64,000 bases of DNA, taken from positions 48,739,797 through 48,803,796 of the forward strand of contig CP136061.1 of assembly GCA_032622095.1 (NCBI GenBank). Direction: 5' to 3'. This stretch comes from Siphonodentalium dalli. Lineage: Eukaryota > Mollusca > Scaphopoda > Gadilida > Siphonodentaliidae. This document shows positions 24,801 to 37,240 of this stretch, piece after piece. The notes under the pieces are model-generated. The model did not search any database, had not been told where the DNA came from, and worked only from the letters and a program-made list of their open reading frames with translations. Position 1 is the first letter of the stretch; every line of letters begins with the position of its first letter. A program made the position numbers and the translations under genes.

Positions 24801-27800
24801 ATTCAGGAACATATTTTCAAAGTCACACATGGAGCAGTTTGCAGGTATCTCATTACTGGTCAGTTTAGAGTGTATGACTCATCATTACAATATGTTCATA
24901 CAATATAGAATGCTTGTTTATTGGGAGATAGGGGACCTTGTTTCGATTGTTGTCATGACACCATTGTCAGAAATCCATTAATATATGCATCAATAATGTG
25001 AAGCTATGTAATCAAGCCATTTGGTATTCAGCATGAAGGATCAACAATTCATGAGGATGATTAACGAGAACAGAACCAACTCTGGAAATAGTGTGTCTGA
25101 CATTTGCAGAACGAGGTACCCAGAGGGTGAATTTAGTGAAACTTTCCCACATGGTGGGCTAGCATCACCAAATTCACCATTCTGGAACCTCATTCTGCTA
25201 AGGCCACAACTGCTATGGAAGACCTATCTAGGATTAGATTGAAGTTCCCCAGTTGATGTTGGTGATGTTCACCCATTACTGGGCCATTAGTCATCTTGAT
25301 TATGCATTTTATCTTCTGCAAATTAGGGGATATAGAAACTGAACAGAAGGAAAAAGTAACTAAAATCAATGTTAATTTGAGAATATAGATACTTCTCAGA
25401 TGATGAGGCCTAAGCAGAATGATGTCCTAAGATGGGGATTTGGTGATGCTCGCCCACTGTGTGAGGTAGCATCACAAAATCCCCCCCCCCACCGGGGACC
25501 TCATTCTGCATGTCAGACACTATTACTAGGACTGAACTGAACCCATCTCATGTTCCATGTTAAACTTGTTCTAGATATTTTATAATGTCGGTACAAATAT
25601 GATTTAGTGTGTTCAGTGTTTACGACAAAGGGTGGAAATTGCCACTTAACTTATGTCTAAAAATACTGGGATCAAGCACTTGTGTTCAGGATTTGAATTA
25701 ATTTTGCCATCAGGACTTTCAATATTGGGTCACGCATCATTACATATAGAGTAATGCAGCCACATTAATATGCTGTAATCACTAAAAGACAATATTATGA
25801 CCAACAAAAAGATGTCAAAACATCTACTGTTAGTTCCAAATGATGCACGAGAATAAGGTGCTTGTCATTTGCAGAATGAGGTCCCCAGAGAGTGAATTTA
25901 GTGCATAATTGAGGTTCCCAATGGGTGTACCAAACAAGATTTACCATTTGGGAACTTCAATCTGAGTCTGTCTCCCATAGCAGATGAGGCCTGGCAGAAT
26001 GAGGTCCCCAGATGGTGAATTTGGTGATGCTAGTCTGCTATGTGGGATAGCGTCACTAAATTCACCCTCTGGGGACTTCATTCTACAAATGACAGGCACA
26101 CTAAACTCAGGTTTCAAATGGCAGTGTTCATTTTTCCTCCAGAAAATTAATGGAGAAATAATTGAAAAATTGAGTGGAATTAAAAGTGCTGATATATTTT
26201 CTTGCTGTAACAAATAATGATATACATGTACATTTGTACATGTACTTTGTCACAATCCGATACAAATCACGATAATTGATCAACGATACGATACATATCA
26301 CGATACACTAAATTAGTGTTCTCAAATGAATATGACCTGAATTATCAGAACCATGTTTGTAATTGGAGATGGTGTTTACATGTATGTTAAATTAAAATGC
26401 AGTTGAATAGTTAGCTAGATGAGTCAAATACTTATACATGTAATAAACATGTATACTTGAGAGAACATTGCAGGTGTTGCTCTTATGCACATGCACATCT
26501 TCAGAAATTATTTGATTTCCTATATCGTGATACACACGATATGATACATGTATTATTTGAAACTGTATCTCGATACATTGAATTCACGATGAATTGTTAC
26601 AGCCCTACAGCATACAGTAATGCTCTAAATAACCGACTCCTTAACCACAGTATAATTACGGGTAATTTTTCAGGATTTAGTCGGAAATATGGCTTGTTGC
26701 CATTCATCGGAAAGCTCTCAGTGAGAGCTTTCCTGTGAATGGCAACAAGCCATATTTCCGACTAAATCCTGAAAAATTACCTGTAATTCTGCTGTGGTTA
26801 AGGAGTCGATTATTTAGAGCATTACTGTAGCCATAGTAAGATGGGAACAGATTTCTCAACAACAAACTACAGCATGAAACCTATACTTCAGATATCACTG
26901 ATGTCTTTTCATGTGTAGAACGGCTTAATAATTATTATACCCCACCTTTTTTTTTAAACTTGATAAACTTGACTTAATAACTTGAACATTAGTACTCAGA
27001 TCTCATTGAAATTTAGTATGGACAGGCCTAAAAAAATCGACAAGAATCAGGGATTTCCATTCTAGGGTTATTCATTTTTGTTTTAAATATCTGAAAATTC
27101 TGATTTTTTTGTGTACATCTGCCTGATTATCTCGGTCATAGGTTATACATATACATGTATGCCAACACTAGGCAGTATACCACATCGGGGTATGCACCGG
27201 ACGAGTGTCCAACTCTTGTTATGGTTTGAGATTCATGATGGGGTGTTCAGTTATACATGTATGTGTAATGAACATCTAGTGTACGATGAGTCACATTGAA
27301 ATACCTGTACCGGTATATTGAATATAAGTAATGTTTTTTTCCTTTTACAGAAGAAGACAGCAAGGATGGTGGAATGATGAAGGGAAATACTGATGTTCCA
27401 AAGTACAGAAATCATAATATACCATCATCAGAGAATTGGGATACAGGTTGGTGCTGGTTCCCTGGTCTTTTTTTGTCCCCCGAAATGTTTTTTTGTCAGT
27501 ATGGAAAGTTTCCTAATGAGAACTTTATTTTGGGCTCAAATTCAAATTTGGTATGTGAGTTTATCAGCTCAAAACACAGGTCGTGATCGAATATGGGTTC
27601 GGTGTGCCAATTTTTGCCAGAGTTATGGCCCTGTTTCAACTTAGAATATGTGAGTTTATGAGCTCAAAATACAGGCCAAGTTCGAATATGGGTTCGATCC
27701 ACCCATTTTTGTCAAAGTTACCATTCCTTTTCGACTTAGAATTTTGTCGTTTTGATGTTTCTGGTTGATAACTTTAGTTTGTGTGATCGGATCTGAACCA

Positions 27801-30800
27801 AATTTGGTATTTCAAGTTATCAGCTCCAAATATAGGTCAATTTGCAAGTTCGAATATGGGCTTCGGTCCACCCATTTTGGCCGAAGCTATGGTCATTGTT
27901 GACTTAGAATTTGATGATTATTTTGGTTTCCGGATGATAACTTGAGTTTTTGTAATCTGAATGTTTCTAAATTTGATATGTGATCTGTTCCGTGCCAACC
28001 CTGAAAATAATTGCCAGACATTTGCAGGCTAGTTTCGCAAAATTCATTCTCTGGGGACCCTTGTGCAGCTTCGTTCTGTTCATGGTGAGGAACATCATAA
28101 ATGAAGATGCGGTAGAACTTCTATCAAGCTGATAGAATTGAATACATGAGTCTGTTATCCATAAACCAGGCAGAGCAGGCAATATGTTTTAGTTTCCAGT
28201 TTTCATTTTGATTAGCATAATGTGATATGATGTGCCTACTTCTATTGTTTTTATTTTTGCGAACAGTCTTTTTATGATTTGCAGTATATGTACCGGTAGT
28301 GCCAATTTTTGTTTTCGGCTCACATTCTGGATCAGTGATGAATTCTATGCATCTGAGCAGAGTGGTTCAGTATGGGTTCTGAAGTGATAACCCACTTCAA
28401 TACAACACAATATGCTGCTATATTTAATATGTACTTCAGTATACAATGTTTATTGCCATTTCGGGGTTAATATATGATATATTTTGAATAAAGACATAAG
28501 GATTGTTTTGAGCACACAATGACCCACCCACCCACCCCTGCCTACATGTCTTTTTCCACCTCCCCCTGAGCCAGTGGCCATTGTTGGATTTTATTCTGCA
28601 TGACTAAGTCCTTCCTTCGGCCACACCCCTCATTCGATCATCTCCAATCTTCATATGGATCTTCGGGAGTGACCTCCATTGATTATTTCCGAAATTCATT
28701 GAATACATTGCTACCTGAAGCCATCTTGGATTTGACTCTTTGCATGACTAAATCCTTTAGTACACTCTACAGGCCACATCCCTCATCTGATTGTCACCAA
28801 ACTTCATATGGCTCTTCGGGGTGACCACTAGATGTGAGCCATAGATTATTTCCGAAATTTGTTAAAAAACCTGTGCCAGCAGCCATCTTGGATTTCAAAT
28901 TTTAATCCATCGGCACACCCTGCAGCCTACATTTATTGGTGAAATGTTTGAAGTAAAAATAATTTCATCTACACAATCAGGGTTTCCGCTACTACGGCAG
29001 GCCGGCCGTCCAGCGGCCTTATTCCCCTCCCCATCCTTGACATAACATGGGTCACAAAATAGCCACAGACCAACTCAGCCGCCTTTTTACTCAGGATGAG
29101 CGATCACCGACACTGATGATTAACAGATTGCAATAAATCCTACACTTGGTGCCTGAATAAGACATGACCAATAGCGTGGACCACGTGCACAGTCGTCTGC
29201 ACCATACTGGGTAACGCTTTGTTGCGAATGTTTGGTAGTAATCAGCCTCTCGCATTTTAATTTATTATAGATTTCTGTCTATAAGACAAAATTTTCTGAC
29301 CCACTATTTCTCCTCAAAATGTGCAAGAAACATTGGTAAGTCATTACGGGGGACTGAATACTGAGCTACAACCATGAACACCGGTGAGTTTTTGCAGTGT
29401 GGACCTTTTACCTCAAAATCAAAGAAATGTTTAATTAAAACTAAAAAGATATGAAATAGTAATAGTTTAAAATATTATCAGTGTATTTATTCCCTATCCA
29501 GTGAATGCAAAATTTTCCATTATATGATTCCAGCATGTGGTTATCTCCATCTGAGGAATGGCTTTTGAGTTTACACCAACTAGTTTTGATTGGTACTGTA
29601 TAAAATACAAAGAAATCAGAACGTGTGCAAAGCACTTGACTCGAGCTCTGACATAACACTTATTACTGCTGGTGCACGCTTGACACTGAGTATGACAATG
29701 TGTCTTTCCATCCCCAGTAATTTCTTTGATGTCGGTTTTTAATATTGCTACCGTTACAAAAGTTGTTGTATCCACTGTAGGCCTATGTTGTGGTGCTTAC
29801 ATGTTTTTAGTTTATTATTAAACTTGAAATCAAAGAAAGATGATCTGTTTTAATTTGGTTTCTATACGAAGCTTCAATGTTCCTGCTTGTTGTCTCAAGT
29901 GCAAGGAAATGGCTGTTTTCAGTAATAAACATTAAATTTTTCTCCCGACTTCCCAAATACGGCCACATTCCCCCAACCCCTAGCGGAAACCCTGACACAA
30001 TACAAGACTTTCACTAACTTTTGACTTTGCTTCTTCTTTATCATTCTATTCATTGCTCAGCAAAATATTAACTCCTCCCCATGTTGAGCTGCATTGTCTT
30101 CGATACATTCATTTCTTCAATCAGTCCTTCCCAGGAGAAAAACACAACAAGAGCACTTATTTGCTCCCGCAATTCATAAGACGGGTGTAATTGCACCCTG
30201 TAATTTAATAATAAGTTGGGTGTTTCTCAAACAAAATGTCATAATGGGACATACACCTACTTGTCAGTCACACTTTCATATGCCCATAATTGAATTGAAA
30301 CAGAAAAGGATCAAATAAACCTTCAAATAGTTCAATATTGAATAAACGATTACAGTCATCATAATCATTTTGACAAGAGGGACGAGTGCACATTTTAGCA
30401 CCCGTAAATTGAAAATTGCGAGTGTGTACGGGGTGCGAGAGCAATCAGTGAAGGACTGTTCAATCCAGGGTTATAACAATATGACAGTTTTTCTTATATA
30501 ATAACTGTAATATGAAGGCTTAGTATTAATGCTAATTAAGCAACAACCAATTGTATTTCAGCTTTCTGTGAATTGCCAGCTTAAGATTAAATTATATTTA
30601 TTTTTCAGAAATCCCGACTTACCCCAGAATTGGTGTTGATCCGGCCGTCTTGCAGAAGTTGAACGTGAGAACGGAAAAGCCGTATGTATCTTGATAATAA
30701 TGTTGTATTTTTGTATCCATACAATTATATTTTGCAACACTATAAAAGACCTATGAAACGGTCAGCACTTATTAACCCCATAAAGAATGTTAACAACCAC

Positions 30801-33800
30801 AAGCCTTGAAATAGTTTGTCTGTCATTTGCGGAATGAGGTCCCCAGAGAGTGAATTTAGTAATGCTATCCCGCACGTGGGCTAGCTTCACCAAATTTAAC
30901 TTTTTCCGTTCTGTCCAGTTTCTATATCCCCTGCGTTGTGGACTTTCATAGAAAACCAAACGAAATTTTCATTCAAATGGCAGAAAAACACCAGAGAAAC
31001 CTATAAAGTAGATTGTACAGTAATAGATGTGAAATTTATTAACTTGTGAATAACTAAAGTTGATGCCATGGTCCACAGAGATGCAATGCCCTACCAAAAT
31101 GGTGAACGAAATCTAAGATAGATATATCATTTGAAGATTAAATGTCATGGTCATCAGTGGAAAATTGTTCGGGCAGAAAAACAAACCTTGTTTGGAAAGC
31201 TGTTCAAAAGTTTATATAAGGATGTTAAATCTGTCGTTTTGAAGGTGGGATCTAATACAATTACCGAAAAAGGAACAATTTTCCATTATTTCTGCAGGAA
31301 ACTTTACTTCATTCAATTCTGTTATTACTTTACTTCGTTCCGTTTTACATTGTTTCTAATTCCGTGAAATCGGAACAACCGAACGCAGAAGTTTTTGTAT
31401 CAATGAGGAAAACATGCGGTCAAGATACCGTACAAAAATAAAAATTAAGAACACGGTCAGGGCTTTCCGTGATAGATTGTCTGACTAGTGACTACTGGGC
31501 CAAATGGCCAACAAAACAGTTGGGGCAGACTGATTTGAAAAAAAATTGGCTGAGAAACAATTAATTTTGGATGGCGTTATAGCATTATTTTATAGTCCGA
31601 TATGATACATGTATCTCCGGACAGGAAATTCCATTATTGCTTATTTACTTTTCACTTTAGGAAGCCTATTGTGGAGGAAGAAAAGGAGCTCCGGCGCCCA
31701 CAAACGATGAGCAAAACGATGCTTATGGGAAAGCTAGAGAAAGTTCACCAGCCGCCAGCACCAAATAGTGTGTTCGCTTATACACTGTCGACTGTGGGTA
31801 TTGGCAGAGGACGTGGTAAGTTTTAAACAAAAAGATAAAAGACTGCATTAACCCTGCACTGGTGCAGCATTAAAGATCCTATGCCAGTGCATTCTCTATA
31901 TATGCGAGTCTCCCAGAGGGAGCCTCGCATATATAAGAGAATGCACTGGCTTACAAGGTCAAGGTAAATGTTGTACATCCAATGTATTCTCTTATATTTG
32001 CAAGGCTCCCTATAAGATAATGTGTTGGCACAGGGTTTTCGCAAAATTTCATGAAGATCCAGTCATGGAATGGTTAAAAACTCCTTGTGTCTACTTACTT
32101 TACCGTATTAGCAGGGTTTCTGCTGCGGTTGGGGAATAGGACCCCCTATAGCCACTGTGGGAGTTGCTTTGTCCATGCAAATAACTGCACAATCCAATAA
32201 TTAGTAAAAGAATCCTAAATTTAAGCCAAATGATAGCTTCATCATCAGTACTGCTAAATATTCTAAAAGTAATTGACCTGGAAAACTGGGGTGATACCCT
32301 GGTAATGACCACGGTATTACCGTTAGTATATGGTTATGATACCGGTGTGCTACAACAATTTTATTTTCATGCCTGCATATGTAATGCCAATCAATGCGAC
32401 CTGACACCAGGTGATGGGTGGAGTTTATAAATTGACAGCCGACAGCCATGTTGGCAAGTTCAAGGTTGCGTTAGTTCATGGCGTGCTACATTTAACCCCT
32501 CATATAAAAAATTTCTATTGAGCATTCTCATGTTGTGTACTTGGAATACTATGAAACATGATATTATTGCCTGTTATTCCCGAAAATTACTCTCTGCCCG
32601 CTAAAGCGGGCTGTGGTGTTGAACGTAAATTACGTCGTGCCCGCTAAAGCGGGCTGCGGTGTTGAAAGAGTTAAGTATAGCTGTACATTAATTGTAAATT
32701 GTGATTGGCAAAGTAATCACAACGTGACCAGACAAAATCAAATGCATGTATTATCGATGTGTGTGTTCTTTAAGAGGATATATTTTTCAGGGGTCGAGTA
32801 AAATGTTTTACATTTTTGGAGGTTTTTAGTTTATTTTGTAGCTTCACTCTATCAGTGAAATTACTTATTCAATATTCATTCTCGCAAAATTTAACAGATT
32901 TTAAGCCATGATTTTATTATGTGAAGTTAAAAGTTTGATATTTATTGCTCTTTTGTTACAGGAATCTCCCAGAGTGCACCAGGTCCAGGTACTCAGCAGA
33001 TTAATGCAGACCCACCCAGACCTGGACCACCTCCAGGGTTTGCACCATTGGGACGTGGAATTTTACTTCAGCCATCACAGGTAAGTTCATATGACAGCAA
33101 AACCTCTCCAAATGGAACACCTATTTGACAAATCTTTCTACTTTGTTGAGAGAGGTGTTGGGTTTACAGTAAATGTCTTTAATTTCATTGGTATAAATTT
33201 TCGTTGTTCAGCAACTCATGACTTTTTCATGGGTTCATAATTTTTTGGACCGCCGCCACTTCTAATTGTTTTTTGTCTAATGTGAGATATTTGGCCCCGA
33301 ATACTAATATATTACGTCACACTGTTTTATTAGCTATAAAATATGACAAATTTTTATATCTTTGGACATAGTTGTACCCCCTTTTAAAAAAAAGAAGGGG
33401 GGTATACTGTTTTCCACCTGTCCGTCCGTCCGTCTGTCCACCCGTCTGTGTGTGCGTCCGTCCATCCATACGTCTGTCCGATGTCTGTTCATGTCGTAAT
33501 TTCAACAGTTGTGCTGGAATCTCAATGAAATTTGGTATGGATTTTCACTACTATGAGGACATTAAAAAGAGGGTTCCATCGTTTTGTTCGGATTTTCCAT
33601 TCTAGAGTTATACATCTTTGTTCATCTGGAAATGTTGGCTTTTTGGTTCGTCTGGTGTCTGTTCATGTCGTAACTTCAACAGTTGTACTGGGATCTCAAT
33701 GGGATTTGGTATGGATGTTCACTACTATGAGGACATTAAAAATAGGGTTCCATCGTTTTGTTCCACTTTCCATTCTAGAGTTATTCATCTTTGTTTATCT

Positions 33801-36800
33801 GGAAATGTTGGCTGTTTGGTCCATCCGATGTCTGTTCAGCTCATAACTTGAACAGTAATGCTCGGATCTCAATGAAATTTTGTATGGATGTTCACCACTA
33901 TGAGGACATTTAATGGCACATTCAAATGTTTGTTTTGGTTTTTTGTTCTATAGTTATTCATCTTTGTTTATATGAAAATGCCGATTTCTGGGTCCATATG
34001 TCTGAGTATAGCCATCATAAGTTATAGATTTGCCCACACTAGGCGGTATGCCAGGAGGGGGTATCCACCGGACGACAGTCCATCTCTTGTTACTCTAGTT
34101 ATGGTCTCATCGATCGGGTTCTCAACTTGCACCAGCAGCATTCCAGTATAGTACAATTTGGCCTATACATGCATCTCTTGACCATGCGGACAGCGTTTCA
34201 ATAAACTCTAAAGATATCTATCATACACCTTTCGATAAATTTTGTATTGCTCAACAAGAAACATGTGACTGGAATATTCTCATTTCTGTATTTAGAACTA
34301 TTTCTAGGAAATGCTGGTTTCAATTGGTGATGTCACATATTTAGACAAGAAACAGTGCGTGTTCAGTGGATGAAACAGCTAGTGCATGTTCAGTGGATGT
34401 TCCCATTGAATGACTCTCTTCAACACGCTCATAGCAATATTTTACATTGCCATTTTATGGATTTATTTATCAAAGATAAGAATGTGTCCAAGGAATTAAA
34501 ATAAAGTGCAGGCCGTGAATTTGTGTACTGTTGGATCGAAAAACAATGGGGAATATTACTGCACATTCTAGTACTGGTATTTAAAGACATATTATGTACT
34601 TGTTCGGGTGCGTGAAACTGATAAGTTAGTATTCAGGTGCTATGACAAATGGAGGGATATAACATTCTACTAACATTGCCGAAATTTTGAATCAATTCGA
34701 CGTACCACTCCATAGAAAACATTGTCAGAATTACGCTCCATTGTAAATATTTACTACTCGATTCCGGACACATCTATCAGCGATAAAAACGAAAACAATT
34801 TCGTCATCGAGAGTCACTGCATTTAATTCATATATAAAAATGACGGTGTGTGTTGTCAATTTGCATATACTATTGTAAAAATTACTACTTTGAACAAGAT
34901 TATTCCCATTTGTATTTGATCACCATACCGGAGTGTTTCACATCACTTTAACCGCCATACAATTTAAATAACAGGCAATTAATAACTACAAATAATTATT
35001 GGATAATTGTTTATTACTGAAATTAGATCAAATTTGGAAACAGAATTGACTGAACACTAGATCAAAGAAACATTTGTCATTGGAAAATAGGAAATGTGGG
35101 TGACGTATATACATCGCCGGCACTGAATGAGTTAGCTCAAAACATAGCCACTGCTGCTATTTTACATTATAAATGTTATGTGGAGTGGGAAGGCAATGAC
35201 TGATTTTCCCCACTGATGATATGAGTCCCATTATTCAATCTGTTTAGCCCAAGCCCCCAGAAGAAATCTAATATAATGAATATCTTAATTCTGATTTTAG
35301 AACTCTGCAGCAGGTTTAGCTGGAATTGGCCGAGGCCGTGGAGTTGTCAGTGAGTATTATTACATATCTGAAGTAGAGTTGCCTCCCACGCAGCCTTTTT
35401 TTTTTTTTACATGTGTGCATTGATATCTTGTTATGATCCAGTTCTTAGTAACTCACTGAAGTTAATTTAAGCAATGGCAAGCCTGGTTTTGCTCTTAACC
35501 CTTTACCCAACATAAGGGCCCTGTGCCAATGCATTCTCTTATATATGCGAGTCGACCATAGGTCGCCTCGCATATATAAGAGAATGCATTGGCTTAACAC
35601 ATTAAATATTATAAAATTGTTAAAGAATGTAAGAAAAAATGGTAAAAAGTGTTAAAAAAAAGATTTTATTTAGGCCAATGCATTCTCTTATATATGCGAG
35701 GCGACCTATGGTCGACTCGCATATATAAGAGAATGCATTGGCACAGGGCATAACTGTAACTATCACAATGTGGTCAAGGAGCCGGTTCCAATGATATCCA
35801 TATTTGTATGGTTCTATTGAGACAGACCGAAGATATTTTAGGCTGTTGAAGCTTTATTTGGCCGGTTTGTTGGGTAAAGGGTTAATGCATGTCCACTGAG
35901 GGATGATGCATGTCTCTCAGGGTATATTTGTGATGACATTATATAATTCATTCATAAATAGAGGATATCTAGTGCTTTTGAGTGGATACTGAAAATTATC
36001 TAATGAGTGACCGAGACAAATGTTTATTTTCTCGAGCGGCTTGCTGTGAGCGAAAACAAGCATTTTTCTCAGGGTGGGAATCGCATCAAATAATGTACGG
36101 TAAAAAATTTAAGTCCTCGAAATTAAAATCAAGTGAAATATATTACTGCTTGAATTTAAATACGAGTAAGATATTATGTGTATAATTATTCCTCTTTACA
36201 GATTATGGCAGTTCCGGTGGATCACACAATTCATCGTCTGAGTCCGACACCAGTGTGGTAAGTTTATAAAAATGAAAATCTATGGATTTGTGGAAGATAG
36301 TAATGTTCACCCATTAGGAGGGTAAACTATTAATGTTGAGAAAAGCTAAATAATATTGATATCTAAAAGAAGCTTGCCAAAGAATAAGACATTCCTTTAT
36401 AAAGGTCAGACAAATGAAGTGGTGAAGAGCTGTAACTATCTTGGAATTATACAAACAAAATCAGGTGTCTACTCATTAGTGAAAAAGACTTTAATGAATA
36501 AAGCAACAGTTTGCACTTTTAATATCAAAAATATTATATGGTATGTGCTCCATCTACCCCTAATTATATGGTATATGGTGAAAGTGGCAAACTGCCCATT
36601 GAGGACATAATTAATCTGCACATTGTGATATACTGGATGAAAATTTATTTACTAGTCCTGAAAGTATGTGTCAGTAAAATTGTTGTGTGTGGTTATCTGA
36701 TTTAGATGATACATACCCCACATTCTTTTTTTCTGTATGCGACTCTTAATGGCCAAGATACTAAGCTTGTGTTGTCTTACTAAGAAATCAATGAACCAAC

Positions 36801-37189
36801 ATTCAAGCATTCAACAACAGACAATTAGGATCGAGTTATGCAGACGGTCAAATTATTATTGTCTGTTGATTGCTTAATAACACAACACAAGCATGACTCT
36901 TAACCACTACATGAAATTGTTACAATTTACATTCTTCTGGGGGAATGGGGAGGGGGTGGTACATGTAGACAAAAATTTAACTAATTTCTAATGAAACTTG
37001 TGGACGAAACGGTTCAACAAGAAATTTTAATAAATGGAGAATAATCTGGTGTTCTGACAATGTTCCTTTACTAATACTATAATGTTCTGACTTTTGACCA
37101 TGAATCAGCTATATAGAATAAATTGTATCTTTCTATTACCAGATCAGTACTGCCCTTAATTTACCCCATCGTGTTCTTGACAAAATAGT

Positions 37190-37240
<51 letters not shown>

